Source of the DNA: Marasmius tenuissimus
Lineage: Eukaryota; Basidiomycota; Agaricomycetes; Agaricales; Marasmiaceae
Reading direction: 5' to 3'
DNA: 64,000 bases
NCBI GenBank assembly: GCA_029532415.1
Contig: JAQOTA010000047.1
Span: 62,001-126,000 of the forward strand
The stretch's first letter is position 1; each line of letters starts with the position of its first letter. The notes beneath the pieces are model-generated. The model was not told where the DNA came from. It saw only the letters and a list, made by a program, of their open reading frames with translations, and made no database searches. The position numbers and the translations under genes are program-made. Shown in pieces: positions 33,927 to 44,364 of the stretch.

Positions 33927-36073
33927 TCACTTTAACTCCAACTGATCAAGCAGTTTCTTTGCCGCCTCTGACCGGGGGCGAACCGCAAACTCGAAAGGGG
34001 TGGGGGAGCTATTGGATGCACTTGAGACCTCTTTCGTCGTGGCCGATTTGCATTGTAATCACTTACCGAAGAATGGAGTCCGTGAATGTCAGTTCTGGTA
34101 GTTGAAGAATTCCCTTTTCATTCTTGACTGGCACAATTTCCAAGACAGCGAGAGTGCAGGCAATCGCATTCCAGAGAGCCAGAGGCGCGAGGTGGCGGCC
34201 GGGACAAATACTACGAAGGCAACCCGTGAGCAGACATCGTACCAGAACAGTCCGCAACTCACCGCCTTCCAAAACCGAATATAGGTGCAAAGGGTGGCTC
34301 TCCTCTGCCCTCCGGTAGAGGATGGAACCGCATAGGTTCAAAAGCCTTAGGAGACGAATACACGTTCTCGTCTAGAGACATGCCTCTACACCGTTGAGTT
34401 GCTCGTGAGCTTGGCCCGAATCGACACAGAGAGAAACATACCGAACATTGGCGATGACTGTAGCCCCTTTTGGAATGTAGAGGCCGTTATAGATATCGCT
34501 ATTGATGGCACGGTGAGGAATGCCTGGAGGAGAGATGCGGTGAGTACACTCCAGAAATGATGATTGTGATGACTGTAAATCGCGTGGAACACCTACCAAG
34601 AGGGCCAACTGGGTTCCACCTGGTCTTACTTTGTGAGCAGGGCAGTCAGGGTCTAAATTCCGGGGCACTCACCGGAGGACCTCCTGAACAATACATTCGA
34701 TATAAGGAAGTGATTCTCTGTCATCCAAGTCCGGAAGGGTATTCTCGCCAATGACAGAAATGATTTCTTTATAAGCTCTCTCCTGGCATTCAGGGTGATG
34801 AATCATGGCCAAGAAAAAAGCCTGAAGGGATGCATAACTCTAGTACTAGTTGATTAACGAACCGCTCTTAATGTATGGATCTTTACAGCACGCACCGTAC
34901 CCTCCCCGCCAACGAAGATTGCGGCCGCGAACGCTTTGACAGCCTCAAGGGCATCCAGAGAATTCGGATCTTCACTGTTATTGAGCTCTTCAAGTGTTTC
35001 CGACGCAAAACATTTTTCGTGATTTTTGGTCATCTATTTCTAGCTCTGAGAGATCACCGTCGTGAGGCAAGAGGATTGGAGTATCGCACCATATTTGCGC
35101 GAACAAATTCAAGAGGAACATCGTAAAGCCTCCGGACGTTCTTGTAATGCGAACGGGCGACCGTGGTATAGTGCGTTCCGGGGAACCAAGATGGTAAGTG
35201 AGACACTAGGGGGAGAGAATTAGTATTATACTTAACAAACCAGAATGAAAGAAGATTCAAAAGCTTACGCCAAGGTATGAAGTCAACTGGTGTGTTGCCC
35301 GACGGACCACAGCTGGCAAAAGCGAGAGCCGCGCCATCCGCAATTTCCGTGAAAACATCGTCAGACTTGACTTGGTGGCCGAACGCCACTCGCATGATGG
35401 TGGATACTGTGTAGCTTACGTTGTTCATCACTATGTCAGAACGAAAGCCGATGCAAAGTAGAAGTCCAGAGCAACACACCGGTGTATGTATTTGTGGTGG
35501 GTGTCTCGCGCCGCAGCTGTAAGATTTTTGACCAAATGCCGTGCCTCATCAGCAAAAGAGAGGCTTTCCTTGGCTCCAAAGGTCTGTTGTATCATTCTTC
35601 GGTGCGTAAGGAATTCCTTTCCATATTGCAGGAACGATATGAAAGGTGCCCAACCCATTCTAAAGGTATCGTGTTAATTTCGGTGACATTCCACGGAGAA
35701 CCACTTGACGTCGTACAGTTCCATGACAGTGAGCTTTGGGCGGCAACTGTAATTTGCACTGCGTTTTTCCAGAAGCTCACGAGCTACTTCAGCAGTCCCC
35801 AGAACGATGGTCTCTCTCCCCAGAACGTGTAGATACATGACATCCCCTGAAAAGAGTTAGATCGTGACCAGCTCATGCAAGGAGAGATAGCAAACCGTAT
35901 ATGCGAGACCAGTCATGCAAGGTTTCCGCCGTTTTCTGTGTAGGTATGATGCGCAAGTGGCCAATTAGAGGATCCGCACGAGGCCCGGGAGGAAGAGACC
36001 GACTGCGAGATCTCGCTTTTGCCAGCCACAGCATAAGACCGAGAAGGCATACTGCTGCAAGGACAAGATCCAT
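33927..36073 (-). CDS. Cytochrome P450, one exon probably frameshifted
   Basis: Exon 1 (35896-36073) encodes an anchor (LVLAAVCLLGLMLWLA), a basic stretch, the LPPGPRADPLIGHLRI hinge and WSRIYG. Later exons: YLHVLGRETIVLGTAEVA, LMGWAPFISFLQYGKEF, THRRMIQQTFGAKE, STIMRVAFGHQV, LAMIHHPECQERAYKEI, SLPYIECIVQEVLRWNPVGP, HRAINSDIYNGLYIPKGAT, and the heme-binding FGFGRRICPGRHLA. ExxR and heme Cys are present. Two problems: the I-helix reads FVGGEGT and joins directly to AFFLAM, several residues short of the usual AGxDTT region; and in the exon at about 34300-34370 the PERF segment needs two frame changes between MRFL and APIFGFGR. It may be a recent pseudogene. Divergent from its neighbours; the substrate is probably the cyclase product, by proximity only. 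Confidence 0.75.
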
Positions 36074-37453
36074 TGTTGCCCATAGATAGACCCTGCTGAC
36101 TCCCTTTATAGATCGATCGTTCTCGATTTCTTCGGTTTGCTAGCATCAATTCTAAAAGAAAGTTGGCACATCTCAGACGCCACATAGATTTGGGAACCGC
36201 TGCCCTCTTAATGACCCCATAGACCCTCTCATGACGCCGAACTTCAAGGTACCCGCTGAAGCGCTGACGACTTGATCGTAAGTGCGGGTTTGTGCGTATA
36301 GGAAAGCTTGAGGATATTCCCCGCTGCCTCCGTCGACAAACTGTTCGGAGAACTGAGGTGTAATCGGAATCACAGCCGTTCGACACGTCGGTTATCCTGC
36401 CTCCCGGCTGCCTCCTGCGCCTGGCTACTCTGATAGCTCCTTCATGAACCCTTTTGCTTTCCAAGTCTCTATATTTCTCGTGCGGTTTCCTCGGTTGAGC
36501 AGGTGTTGGATTTTCATAGGTATGTGCTGGAATAAAGTTTATCGGGGCGCTAAGCGAGGAGCGACCAGCGAGAACTGGAATAAATGATGTCTCCGATTTT
36601 TCTGCTGCTGATGCAATGTCAGCATCACAATGCCGACTCGAAATAACAGGATGGGAACGCATAGATGATAGAGATCGCGAGAAATGCTGAGGACGGTAGT
36701 CTCTTGGCAAGGCAGACTACAGCCTCCAAAACGACACCCATATTATGAACGGCGGAGCACAAGATGACCTTTAGACGCTGCAGCCAGCGCTGAATTACAT
36801 AAAACGAGTCGTGTGGGGCCTAGGCGCTCTGAAAGGCGCCAGGCTGCTGTCGGTCCGGGTGAATTGATTCCATTAATGTTGTTTGTTCAATTGGAATTTG
36901 ACGCCCATTTCCTGCGATTGCGGACTTGGTTGACACGCCGCGTCTGTCTCATGTCTTCATCAAACTTAAAGTCGAGATTCATTCTGTGCAGGCATACATT
37001 GGACCTGACTGATGCCCATGCCTTTAGCCTAACTTCATTTGGCAGCCGGAATATGTTGACAGATCAGGGCACCCCAGTCGGGCCGTCACAGGCCTCTTTT
37101 CCCTTTGTTTCCTCTGCTCATCAAGTCTCAAATCTCAACCTCGGCCATTTCCCTATCCTTCCCTAGCTCCCGTTTTGCCAGTCAACCAAGCTGCTAGCAA
37201 CTAGCGACACGTCGTGTCCTGTACCACAAATACCACCTTCTTATCCTGAACCATTTACATTCGAACTCATATGACAGGCCCTTGAGGCAAGTTGCGCGCA
37301 TAGAAGGAATCAACGAATCAAAATAGGTTTGAACAAATGGGTTTTTGGGGTCACATTTATTGCCTACAACAGAGATAGACTGGCAATGCGCGCGTCTTTC
37401 GACTACATATCAATAACTAGCGTCGGTTGTTCAGTTTTCTTCATTCCCCCAGT
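36074..37453. other. Intergenic region, no supported gene
   Basis: A 265-codon open frame on the minus strand (35913-36710) overlaps P450 exon 1 out of frame and is basic and low-complexity; not believed. Contains the promoters of the P450 (left) and FAD oxidase (right). Confidence 0.5.
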
Positions 37454-39159
37454 ATGTTATCCCTGGTCAGACTCCTGTTGTTGTTGGTACCCGTCTACCT
37501 CGGGGTGTCAGCTCAAGATCCCCAGTCTATCTTCGTTGAATCAAGCCCAGGATCCAAATGTGTAAGTGTTCATTCCAATGTGCTCTCAGTGACTGATGTA
37601 GACCCCTCAAGTGCGATGCTCTCCGAGACAAGCTACCATCTATAGTCTTTACACGCGGTACTCCAGAGTACAATCTTCGTCGGGCAACGTATTACTCCCT
37701 CCAACAGCAGGAGTTATCCCCAACATGCACAGTCCGACCTAGTTCCGCCTCAGACGTTTCAAGTATCCTAAAGGTTGCCAAGGCTGGCCAATGTCCGTTT
37801 GCTGTGGCTTCTGGTGGCCACATGTCGTGGAAGGGCTCATCTAGCATCGACGGAGGGTTCGTCATCGATCTCAGAGGGATGACCCAGATTAACATCTCGG
37901 TCGAGGACCAGATGGTCAAGTTGGGCCCCGGATCGCTTTGGCAAGATGTGTACAAGGCGATGGCACCACACAACGTGTCGACCGCTGGTGGCAGGATCAA
38001 TGCTGTTGGTGTTGGTGGTTTCCTTCTGGGTGGTGAGCACTTGTGCCCTCATATTGTCCTGTCTTCTCTCTAATCCCAGTGTAAAGGTGGGATAGCCTTC
38101 GGGTCTGTTGACACGGGTTTTGGTGGAGACAGCGTGTTCAACTACGAGGTTGTCCTCTCGGACGGACGCATAGTTGAAGCGAACAAGGACACGAACCCGG
38201 ATCTCTTTTGGGCACTGAAGCTTGCCGGCACCAACTACGGTATCGTCACTCGGTTCGACATGCGCACTTTCCATTCGCCTTCAATCTGGGGAGCGGTATC
38301 CGTTTACCCTTTCACTAATTCAATCTCCTCGGAACTTTTAACAAATTTCGTGCATTACGCTCACGACGAGCAGAACAGGAAGGACTTCAAATCCGTCCTT
38401 TTCAGCTACAACAATGGGATGGATCTCGCCATGTCCGTTCAAGTCAACCTTGATTCGACTCCTCTTGATAACATGACTTCCGCCTCACCTATCATGCACT
38501 TGGAAAAAGTGGGCACCACTCACGACGTTGTAGAGGAAGTGATGGCAAACGCTCTCGAGACTACTGCCCGGACAGCCTGGTTCACATTGACAACCAACGT
38601 TGCACCAGAGTTCTTCATTGATATGCATGGAGTGGCTCAATCGCTTTTTGAGCCTTTGAAGGACCGGAAAGGCCTCACCACCACTTTGAGTTTCCAGCCA
38701 TTTCAGAAGAGCTACATCGAAAGAGCAGCTCACAGTCCGATCTACAATGTTTTGAAACAGTCAAACGACGATCTTGTTTGTGAGTGCCTTGCCTTTTTCG
38801 CTGCCTTTCCGTGTTGTCGGCCAGAGATGATATTGACTGTGACTCTAGGTATTCTCTTGATGGTCACCTGGACGGACCCTGCGGACGAACCCGCTATCAA
38901 AGAAGCCACCAATACCCTCGGCGCTTGGAGTGAAGCGGAGGCTCGTAGACGCGGCCTACTGAACGATTTCGTCTATCTCAACTACGCGAATGGAGGACAG
39001 CGTGTGTACGAGCGATCCGTCACACCCGAGGACTTGAATAAGATGCGGGAGATCCAGAAGAAGTATGATTCAGCAGGAACTTTTGAGAGCTTGTGGAGGG
39101 GTGGATTCAAGTTACCGAAGAAAGGTTCGAATAGGGCGACGGGACACGACGAGTTGTAA
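37454..39159 (+). CDS. Secreted BBE-like FAD-linked oxidase
   Basis: ATG 37454-37456, stop 39157-39159, four exons. Signal peptide: LVRLLLLLVPVYLGVSA. Exon 1 ends at SKC; exon 2 begins CDALRDKLPS. The PCMH-type FAD domain has CTVRPSSASDVSSILKVA, FAVASGGHMSWKG (the His of GGH is the usual covalent FAD site), GRINAVGVGGFLLGGGIAFG and SVFNYEVVLSDG. The second flavin-linking Cys of bicovalent berberine-bridge enzymes is not obvious. The C-terminal BBE region contains LNYANGGQRVYERS. The usual length of about 490 residues is met. Such enzymes oxidise alcohols, sugars or alkaloid/terpenoid intermediates outside the cytosol. Lies between the P450 and the VOC genes. Confidence 0.85.
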
Positions 39160-39512
39160 GATACCACCGCTTAAATTCATGACTCCTCTGTTTGTTTCCA
39201 GTGGCGGGATCTCGAACCTCTGAAGAACGTTATACGACGTCTGCAAAAACATTTCTACCAGTGGCAGAAGTTACAATTTCACTCTTTTTGGTCCTGGGCC
39301 TCCTTTCGGGCACTTTTCGTTATAACTTGTCGTGCCTCCGCGTTTTTTACCCTGATCTTCTCAAAGCAACGACGTAACGTGGACATCACTGAATGCGTGC
39401 GGTTGATACGAATTGTAAATCACTGGTCAATGCAACCTAATTTTTGGCGACCCTGTACCAATCGAACGGTTGACACTAGTAGGGGACGTCGAGCCGCGCT
39501 TAGGTTGGGTGT

Positions 39513-39639
39513 CAAGCTTGTCAAGAATTTCTGACTATCCCTTTCTAGCCTCTGATCCGAGCCTCTAGTCCTATTGTATATAAGACACGGCCCCAAACCT
39601 TCGACCTCAGCTTCACCTTGAACAAGCCCACCTGATACA
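39513..39639 (+). promoter_or_regulatory. Conserved promoter block of VOC gene 1
   Basis: GTCAAG..GTCAAG, TCTGATCCGAGCCTC, TATATAAGACACG and CCTCAGCTTCACCT recur in the same order at about 41070-41213 before VOC gene 2. TATATAA at 39577-39583 is the likely TATA box. Confidence 0.6.
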
Positions 39640-40264
39640 ATGGCCATCGACCACACAGGCATCGGTGTTCCTACTTCCAAGCTCTCTGCAGTACTGGCGT
39701 GGTACGAAGCAGCGTTGAAGCCACTCGGCTACCAAAAGGGCTTGACCGTTGGAGACAAGGGAGAGATCGTTGGCTTTAGCGATGTTTCGACTGCGAGCTG
39801 CCACGGTCACTGTGATTGGTGGGTCGCTGGATGCCTCCCCGACGGCGCAGAGACACGCCAGGGCCATTTTGCCTTTGTAGCGAAAGGTATGTGTCCGTGG
39901 TACTAGGGGACTGGTAACCTGAGCTGATTCGGTTTCTTCACCTGCAGATCGCGCCGCTGTTGACGCGTTCTATAGTGCTGCTATTGCGACAGGTGGAAAG
40001 GACAATGGCCCTCCTGGTTTGCGGGAGCAATATCATCCTAATTATTATGCGGCCTTCGTCTTCGATCCAGTCGGGAACAATATCGAGGTCGTTTGCCACG
40101 TTCCTCCCCCCCAAGGCAAATACTGGGTTTTGCATAATAGCGTGAACACGCGATTTTTTTATTTCACGTCGGGCTCCTCGGAGCGCTCATACTGCCGGTG
40201 GGGCGGTATGGACTGCCGTTGGTTTGAGAGACCTGCAAGATTGTGCTTCGAGCGAGCTTTCTGA
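39640..40264 (+). CDS. VOC/glyoxalase-fold protein 1, C-terminus altered by a MITE
   Basis: Exon 1 starts at 39640 (MAIDHTGIGVPTSKLSAVLA); a 66-nt intron at about 39885 interrupts the codon of Asp in FVAKD; exon 2 runs DRAAVDAFYSAAIATGGKDN, YYAAFVFDPVGNNIEVVCH. The paralogue at 41214 ends two residues after this point, but here the frame continues PPPQGKY and crosses into the inserted element at 40123, adding about 47 residues up to TGA 40262-40264. The vicinal-oxygen-chelate fold is shared by glyoxalases, dioxygenases and resistance proteins; the His near the N-terminus (DHTG) and the Glu in IEVVC are the usual metal-ligand positions. Function unknown; possibly tailoring or self-protection in the cluster. 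Confidence 0.75.
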
Positions 40265-40505
40265 CTTCTATCCACAATACTGACTCCAGGCAAGCCTGAA
40301 CCAGTTGAGACATCCCAGAAGAGGATAAATAATCATACCTGTGGGCTTCAATGGTACACATTCCAGTCAGAGAAGGTCAAAGCCACTGCGGGATATCCCG
40401 ACGGAGGTCAAATGTCCATGTTGCCACAGCGGCTGGAGGTGTCGGACCGGGTCACGTAAGGCGAAATATTTTTTTCGCATGTTCACGCTATTATGCAAAA
40501 CCCAG
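40123..40505. mobile_element. 383-bp TA-flanked MITE with long inverted ends
   Basis: The left end CTGGGTTTTGCATAATAGCG (then TGAACACGCG) and the right end, whose reverse complement is the same sequence with one change, are flanked by TA on both sides (40121-40122, 40506-40507). Inverted repeats span at least 35 bp. No coding capacity. Tc1/mariner-type by its TA target. It sits in the 3' end of VOC gene 1. Confidence 0.8.
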
Positions 40506-41069
40506 TAATGTTTCTCAGACGGACAGAAACCTCCATAGGTAACAACGCCGCGGAACAAGTAATACTAGTGGGACACCGTTGAATCGTAGATGTTGCTCTT
40601 TTCCTTCCCGCGTTGTTATTACTACTTGCATCTCTCGGCAGCCTTTACCCCCTGTGTTCCGGCTGCTCATGCGGTCATACTTAGTCTCCTGTCCTGTTGT
40701 AATATCCACGCACAAACTGCTAACTCCTTGAGCCGATACCTTTGAACGACCTCCCACCAATTGCTTGATCAATGGCCTGATCTTGAATGTCCCTCCTTCA
40801 CGAATGGTAAGTTCGTTAGTAGCAATAATCCCCACTAATAAGCATTAATGGGCGCCTATTCCTTTCTGCCTCTTTTTGCTGTCGGGTTTTTACTCATATA
40901 ACCACGTTAGGCAGACACCATTGATGTATTGAAGGCTTGCGGTCGACGTGATCCATGAGTTAACCTACCACCACCGGTCTTCAGTGGACGGCGCGACCCT
41001 GTGACTTGAATTAGATGGAGGGTCAGTGACTGGTAGGAGTTGGGCAGGAGACGCGTTTGACTTGAGGAG

Positions 41070-41213
41070 TCAAACCTGTCAAGGTTCTGGCTGTTCCTCT
41101 CCAGTGTCGGATCCGCACCTCATCGCACCCTGTGCTCTGTTGTACTTAAGACACGACTTTCCAACTATTCACCTCAGCTTCACCTCCCCCATCGACCCAC
41201 CTCATTCAACAAT
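41070..41213 (+). promoter_or_regulatory. Conserved promoter block of VOC gene 2
   Basis: Parallel to 39513-39639: CTGTCAAGG, GGATCCGCACCTC, TACTTAAGACACG (41142) and CCTCAGCTTCACCT. Confidence 0.55.
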
Positions 41214-41687
41214 ATGCCAATCGACCACACAGGTATCAGCGTTCCCGTGTCCAAGCTCGCCACAGTGGTGGCCTGGTATGAGGCGGCCTTGAAGCCAGTC
41301 GGTTACAAAAAGAGTCAAACGCTTGGAGAGAACGGCGAGTACGTTGGGTTCAGCGACGCTCCAGTCACGATGGGAACAGGTGGGGGTCGCTGCGACTGGT
41401 GGATTGGCGGTGTCCCCGATGGTGGGCAGACCTACAAGGGTAACTTCGCCTTTTCGGCCAAAGGTATGCGCGTATCTGTGGCGCCTAGCGAAATTGGCAC
41501 TGATCATGATTTGATATTTCAACCAGACCGTGCCACTGTCGACGCGTTCTATGCTGCGGGCATCGCCGCAGGCGGAAAGGACAATGGTGCTCCTGGGTTG
41601 CGGGAGTATTCTTCTCCTAGTTACTACGGGGCCTCCGTGGTTGATCCAGCCGGGAATAGCATCTCGGTCGTCTGCTACGACTCTTGA
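41214..41687 (+). CDS. VOC/glyoxalase-fold protein 2, intact
   Basis: MPIDHTGISVPVSKLATVVA through SVVCYDS, stop at 41685-41687. One intron of 66 nt begins GTATGCGC after SAK (about 41463) at the same place and phase as in VOC gene 1; being a multiple of three, it leaves the frame open. The protein is about 135 residues with one betaalphabetabetabeta pair per half: CDWWIGGVPDGG and DRATVDAFYAAGIAAGG are the best-conserved blocks. Tandem paralogue of 39640-40264; about 70% alike by eye. Confidence 0.85.
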   Translation: MPIDHTGISVPVSKLATVVAWYEAALKPVGYKKSQTLGENGEYVGFSDAPVTMGTGGGRCDWWIGGVPDGGQTYKGNFAFSAKGMRVSVAPSEIGTDHDLIFQPDRATVDAFYAAGIAAGGKDNGAPGLREYSSPSYYGASVVDPAGNSISVVCYDS

Positions 41688-42011
41688 GGGGATTTACTAT
41701 AGGATGGTTGTTGGACAGAATCCATCTATTCCACTCCGCCATATTACCACGCCGTGATGGTCAATATGGTCCTCACATTCCCGCCTTCTCGCCCACTATT
41801 GCTCCCTGTTCGTCCGCTCCTATGTATCTTGTTGAAGGATCTACGTAAAACAACATGAACGCCGTTGTGTCCACACTGCACGCCTTAGTAGCCAGAGCCT
41901 GAATCTATCTCGAACCTGAAGATCTTGCGCGGTGTATATGAGACGTGATCCCAGCACATTGATCCCGGCCTAGCTAGCCCCGATTTCTAGCAAACTTTGA
42001 GTCCTGCTCAA

Positions 42012-42301
42012 ATGACAATCGACCACGCAGGTGCTCGTCGTCTCTGCCCCCAATCACATTGCTGTATGGCCTGGTATGGGCCACTCCTCAAACCGGTCGG
42101 CTACAAAAATTGCAGCCAATGGGGAAGTTGAATAGCGAGATACATTGCCTTCGACCCGATCGCGACGCTGTGGGCACGGTTGTTGCTGGCGGAAGAGACA
42201 ACGGTACTGCCGGATTGCGAGCGCACTACCATTCCAATGATTACGCGGAATTCATGTTCGATCCAGTTGAGAATAAGGTCGAGATCCTCTGCCTGTCGTG
42301 A
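42012..42301 (+). pseudogene. VOC/glyoxalase-fold protein 3, broken copy
   Basis: Starts MTIDHAG, then loses frame; VAWYGPLLKPVGYK appears in another frame. The whole middle (FSD...CDWW...) is missing. The end DRDAVGTVVAGGRDNGTAG, then EFMFDPVENKVEILCLS, is readable to TGA 42299-42301. Third member of the tandem array. Confidence 0.8.
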
Positions 42302-42413
42302 AACTCCCAGTGGAGAATAGTACGGACATCCGACAACGTTTTGAACTAACAATCCTCGCGAATTAAGACCTGTATAAGTACAAATATAGTGAAATGGATG
42401 CAATACCATATAC

Positions 42414-44247
42414 TTAGTCTCGTGAATCTCGTATCTCGACCCTTCTCCGCTTCCCATCTCGTTCTGGTGATCGCGACCAGTCGCGAGGATGCCTTCTGTC
42501 ATCCTTGCGATAAGAGTCCCTGTGTCGAGGCGGTGGGGATCGTGACCGTGAATAGCTTCTTCTCCGTCGGTATTCCCGATCTCTCGAACGTGAGCGATAC
42601 CTCCTGTCCCGGCCAGGAGAACGGTTGTCCCGATCTCTATCCCGACGTTGAGCCCACCCTCTGTCTTGATTGTCTCTGTCTTTCCACGGTCTCCGTTCCC
42701 CATCTCTATCCCCTTGTCTATCTCGCATGATTGGACCGGTGTTTTGAGGACAGTCTGTAGGTCTTGTCAGTAGGGAGGCACCGACGGATTCAGGTAATCG
42801 TACCTTTCTTCATATGGGGTCCACCACACAAGAAGCAACCTTGACCCCCTTCGACAGTTTTCGAGCCGACCTTGATGGTTCCCGCTCCACCAAATCCGCC
42901 ACTCCCAATTGTGGTATCCTGATCCACCAAATGCGTGTATTTTGTTCGACTTCGCTTACCAAAGTTCTTGACTTGCATGACTTGCGGTAGCACTGAAACA
43001 TCCACAGTTGATTCTGTGGCCTCTGTGAAGTCATGGCGCTTGAGAACCTCTTCGTCCTGCGAGAACATTTTGTCAATGTATTCTGAATGAGGAACGAAAG
43101 ACAAACATACCTGGTGGAAAGCACCCTTGTGCCAGTACTTTTGCAGGAACTTTTGTGATCCCTTTGGCTTCGAATCTCGGGACTGCTTCGCATGTTCCAT
43201 ATCCTCTTTGAGCCTCTGAGCTTCCGGTAGAGCCCGTCTTCTCTCAACCTCTTCACGTTCTTGATCTCTCCGAACCTCGTCCTCCTTCTCCCTCTTTATC
43301 CGAGCCAACTCTCTCAGCCTCCATGCCTCGAACTCGGCTTCGGGATCCAACCCATCAGTATCATCAACATCGGGAGCATCGTCTTCCTTTTCCTCTATTC
43401 GGCAATCGGGTTAGTGTTGGTGGATCTCAATGTGAAAGGCTGAACTGAACTTACTTTCTGCCAATTCCCTCCGGATACTCTCTGCAACCAAATCATGGCT
43501 CTGCTTTTTCCTCTCCTCGGCCTCTAGCTCTCTTTTTTTTTGTGCCTCTTCCGTGTCATCGGCCATTGCCTCGCGTTCGGCCACCGTCGCACGATTCCGC
43601 CTACACAACATTGTCAGCCGGCGCGACTTGAATGTAGGAGTGTGCGTACTTTGGTACAAATACAGGTCGGAACTGGAGCTTAGGCTTCTCTTCCTCTTCC
43701 GAATCTGATTCATATTCACTAGACTGTATGAGACCTTGTGAGTTGGACAAAATTGCATGAGAAGGATCACGCACGTCCGTTTCTTCCTCTTGACCTCCAG
43801 GTGCTGCCTCTTCTCCGTCACTCTCTTCCTCGGAGTCTATATGAGAGTAGCTCAGCGAGTTATAAATGTCGAAATCAAGAATTTCTCACCTTCCTCTTCC
43901 TCTTCCTCCTCAGCAGCCGTCCTGCCTGACTCGTCCTTTCCAGCAACAATAACCTTCCCCTCCTTCGATATGTTCACGTCCTTCAGCGCAACGTTCATAG
44001 CCTTTAGCTTTGCCACAGGTGCTTTACGCATAGGCATCGTCTCCTCCTCCTCCCCCTCATCTTCCTGCACAATATCCTGGTCGCCGCCAATCAAGACATC
44101 CCCCTCCTCCTCAACTTCCTGAGCTTCTTCTCCTTCGTCCGAGTCCGAGTCGACAATAGCTTCAGCACCTTTGGGTGCCCTTCCGGGTCTATAGATCGCG
44201 GCGGGACGCGCCAGTCGGGGTGCTTGCTTGCGTGTTGTGCCCGACAT
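42414..44247 (-). CDS. MFAP1: MFAP1 splicing factor with zinc knuckle and RS tail
   Basis: ATG 44245-44247 (MSGTTRKQAPRLARP), stop 42414-42416. The acidic N-terminal half has runs of Glu; then come KPKLQFRPVFVPKRNRATV, the KEEKEDDAPDVDDTDGLDPE segment, EFEAWRLRELARIKREKEDE, KFLQKYWHKGAFHQ, DEEVLKRHDFTEAT and FGKRSRTKYTHLVDQDTT, all hallmarks of microfibrillar-associated protein 1, a component of the spliceosomal B complex. After the usual MFAP1 end, the protein continues with a CCHC zinc knuckle CFLCGGPHMKKDC and an Arg/Ser/Asp-rich tail (RYRSRSRDREYRRRRSYSRS). The knuckle spans an exon junction. Nuclear. Divergent promoter shared with the gene at 44365. Confidence 0.9.
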
Positions 44248-44364
44248 GGAAGTGACCGTTGAAGTGATGGATGTGCTTACCAAATCCGGCACTTCAGGCA
44301 GCTCGCGTTCCCATTGTGGGTCTCATGTTCTCCCTGTTCAACAAAACTTTGACAATCGTACAGT

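Noticed and set aside
35913..36710. 265-codon open frame on the minus strand
   Set aside because: Overlaps P450 exon 1 in a different frame; Arg/Ser-rich with no motif.
42101..42703. 200-codon minus-strand frame overlapping the MFAP1 last exon
   Set aside because: Out of frame with the RS tail, which is supported by the zinc-knuckle join.
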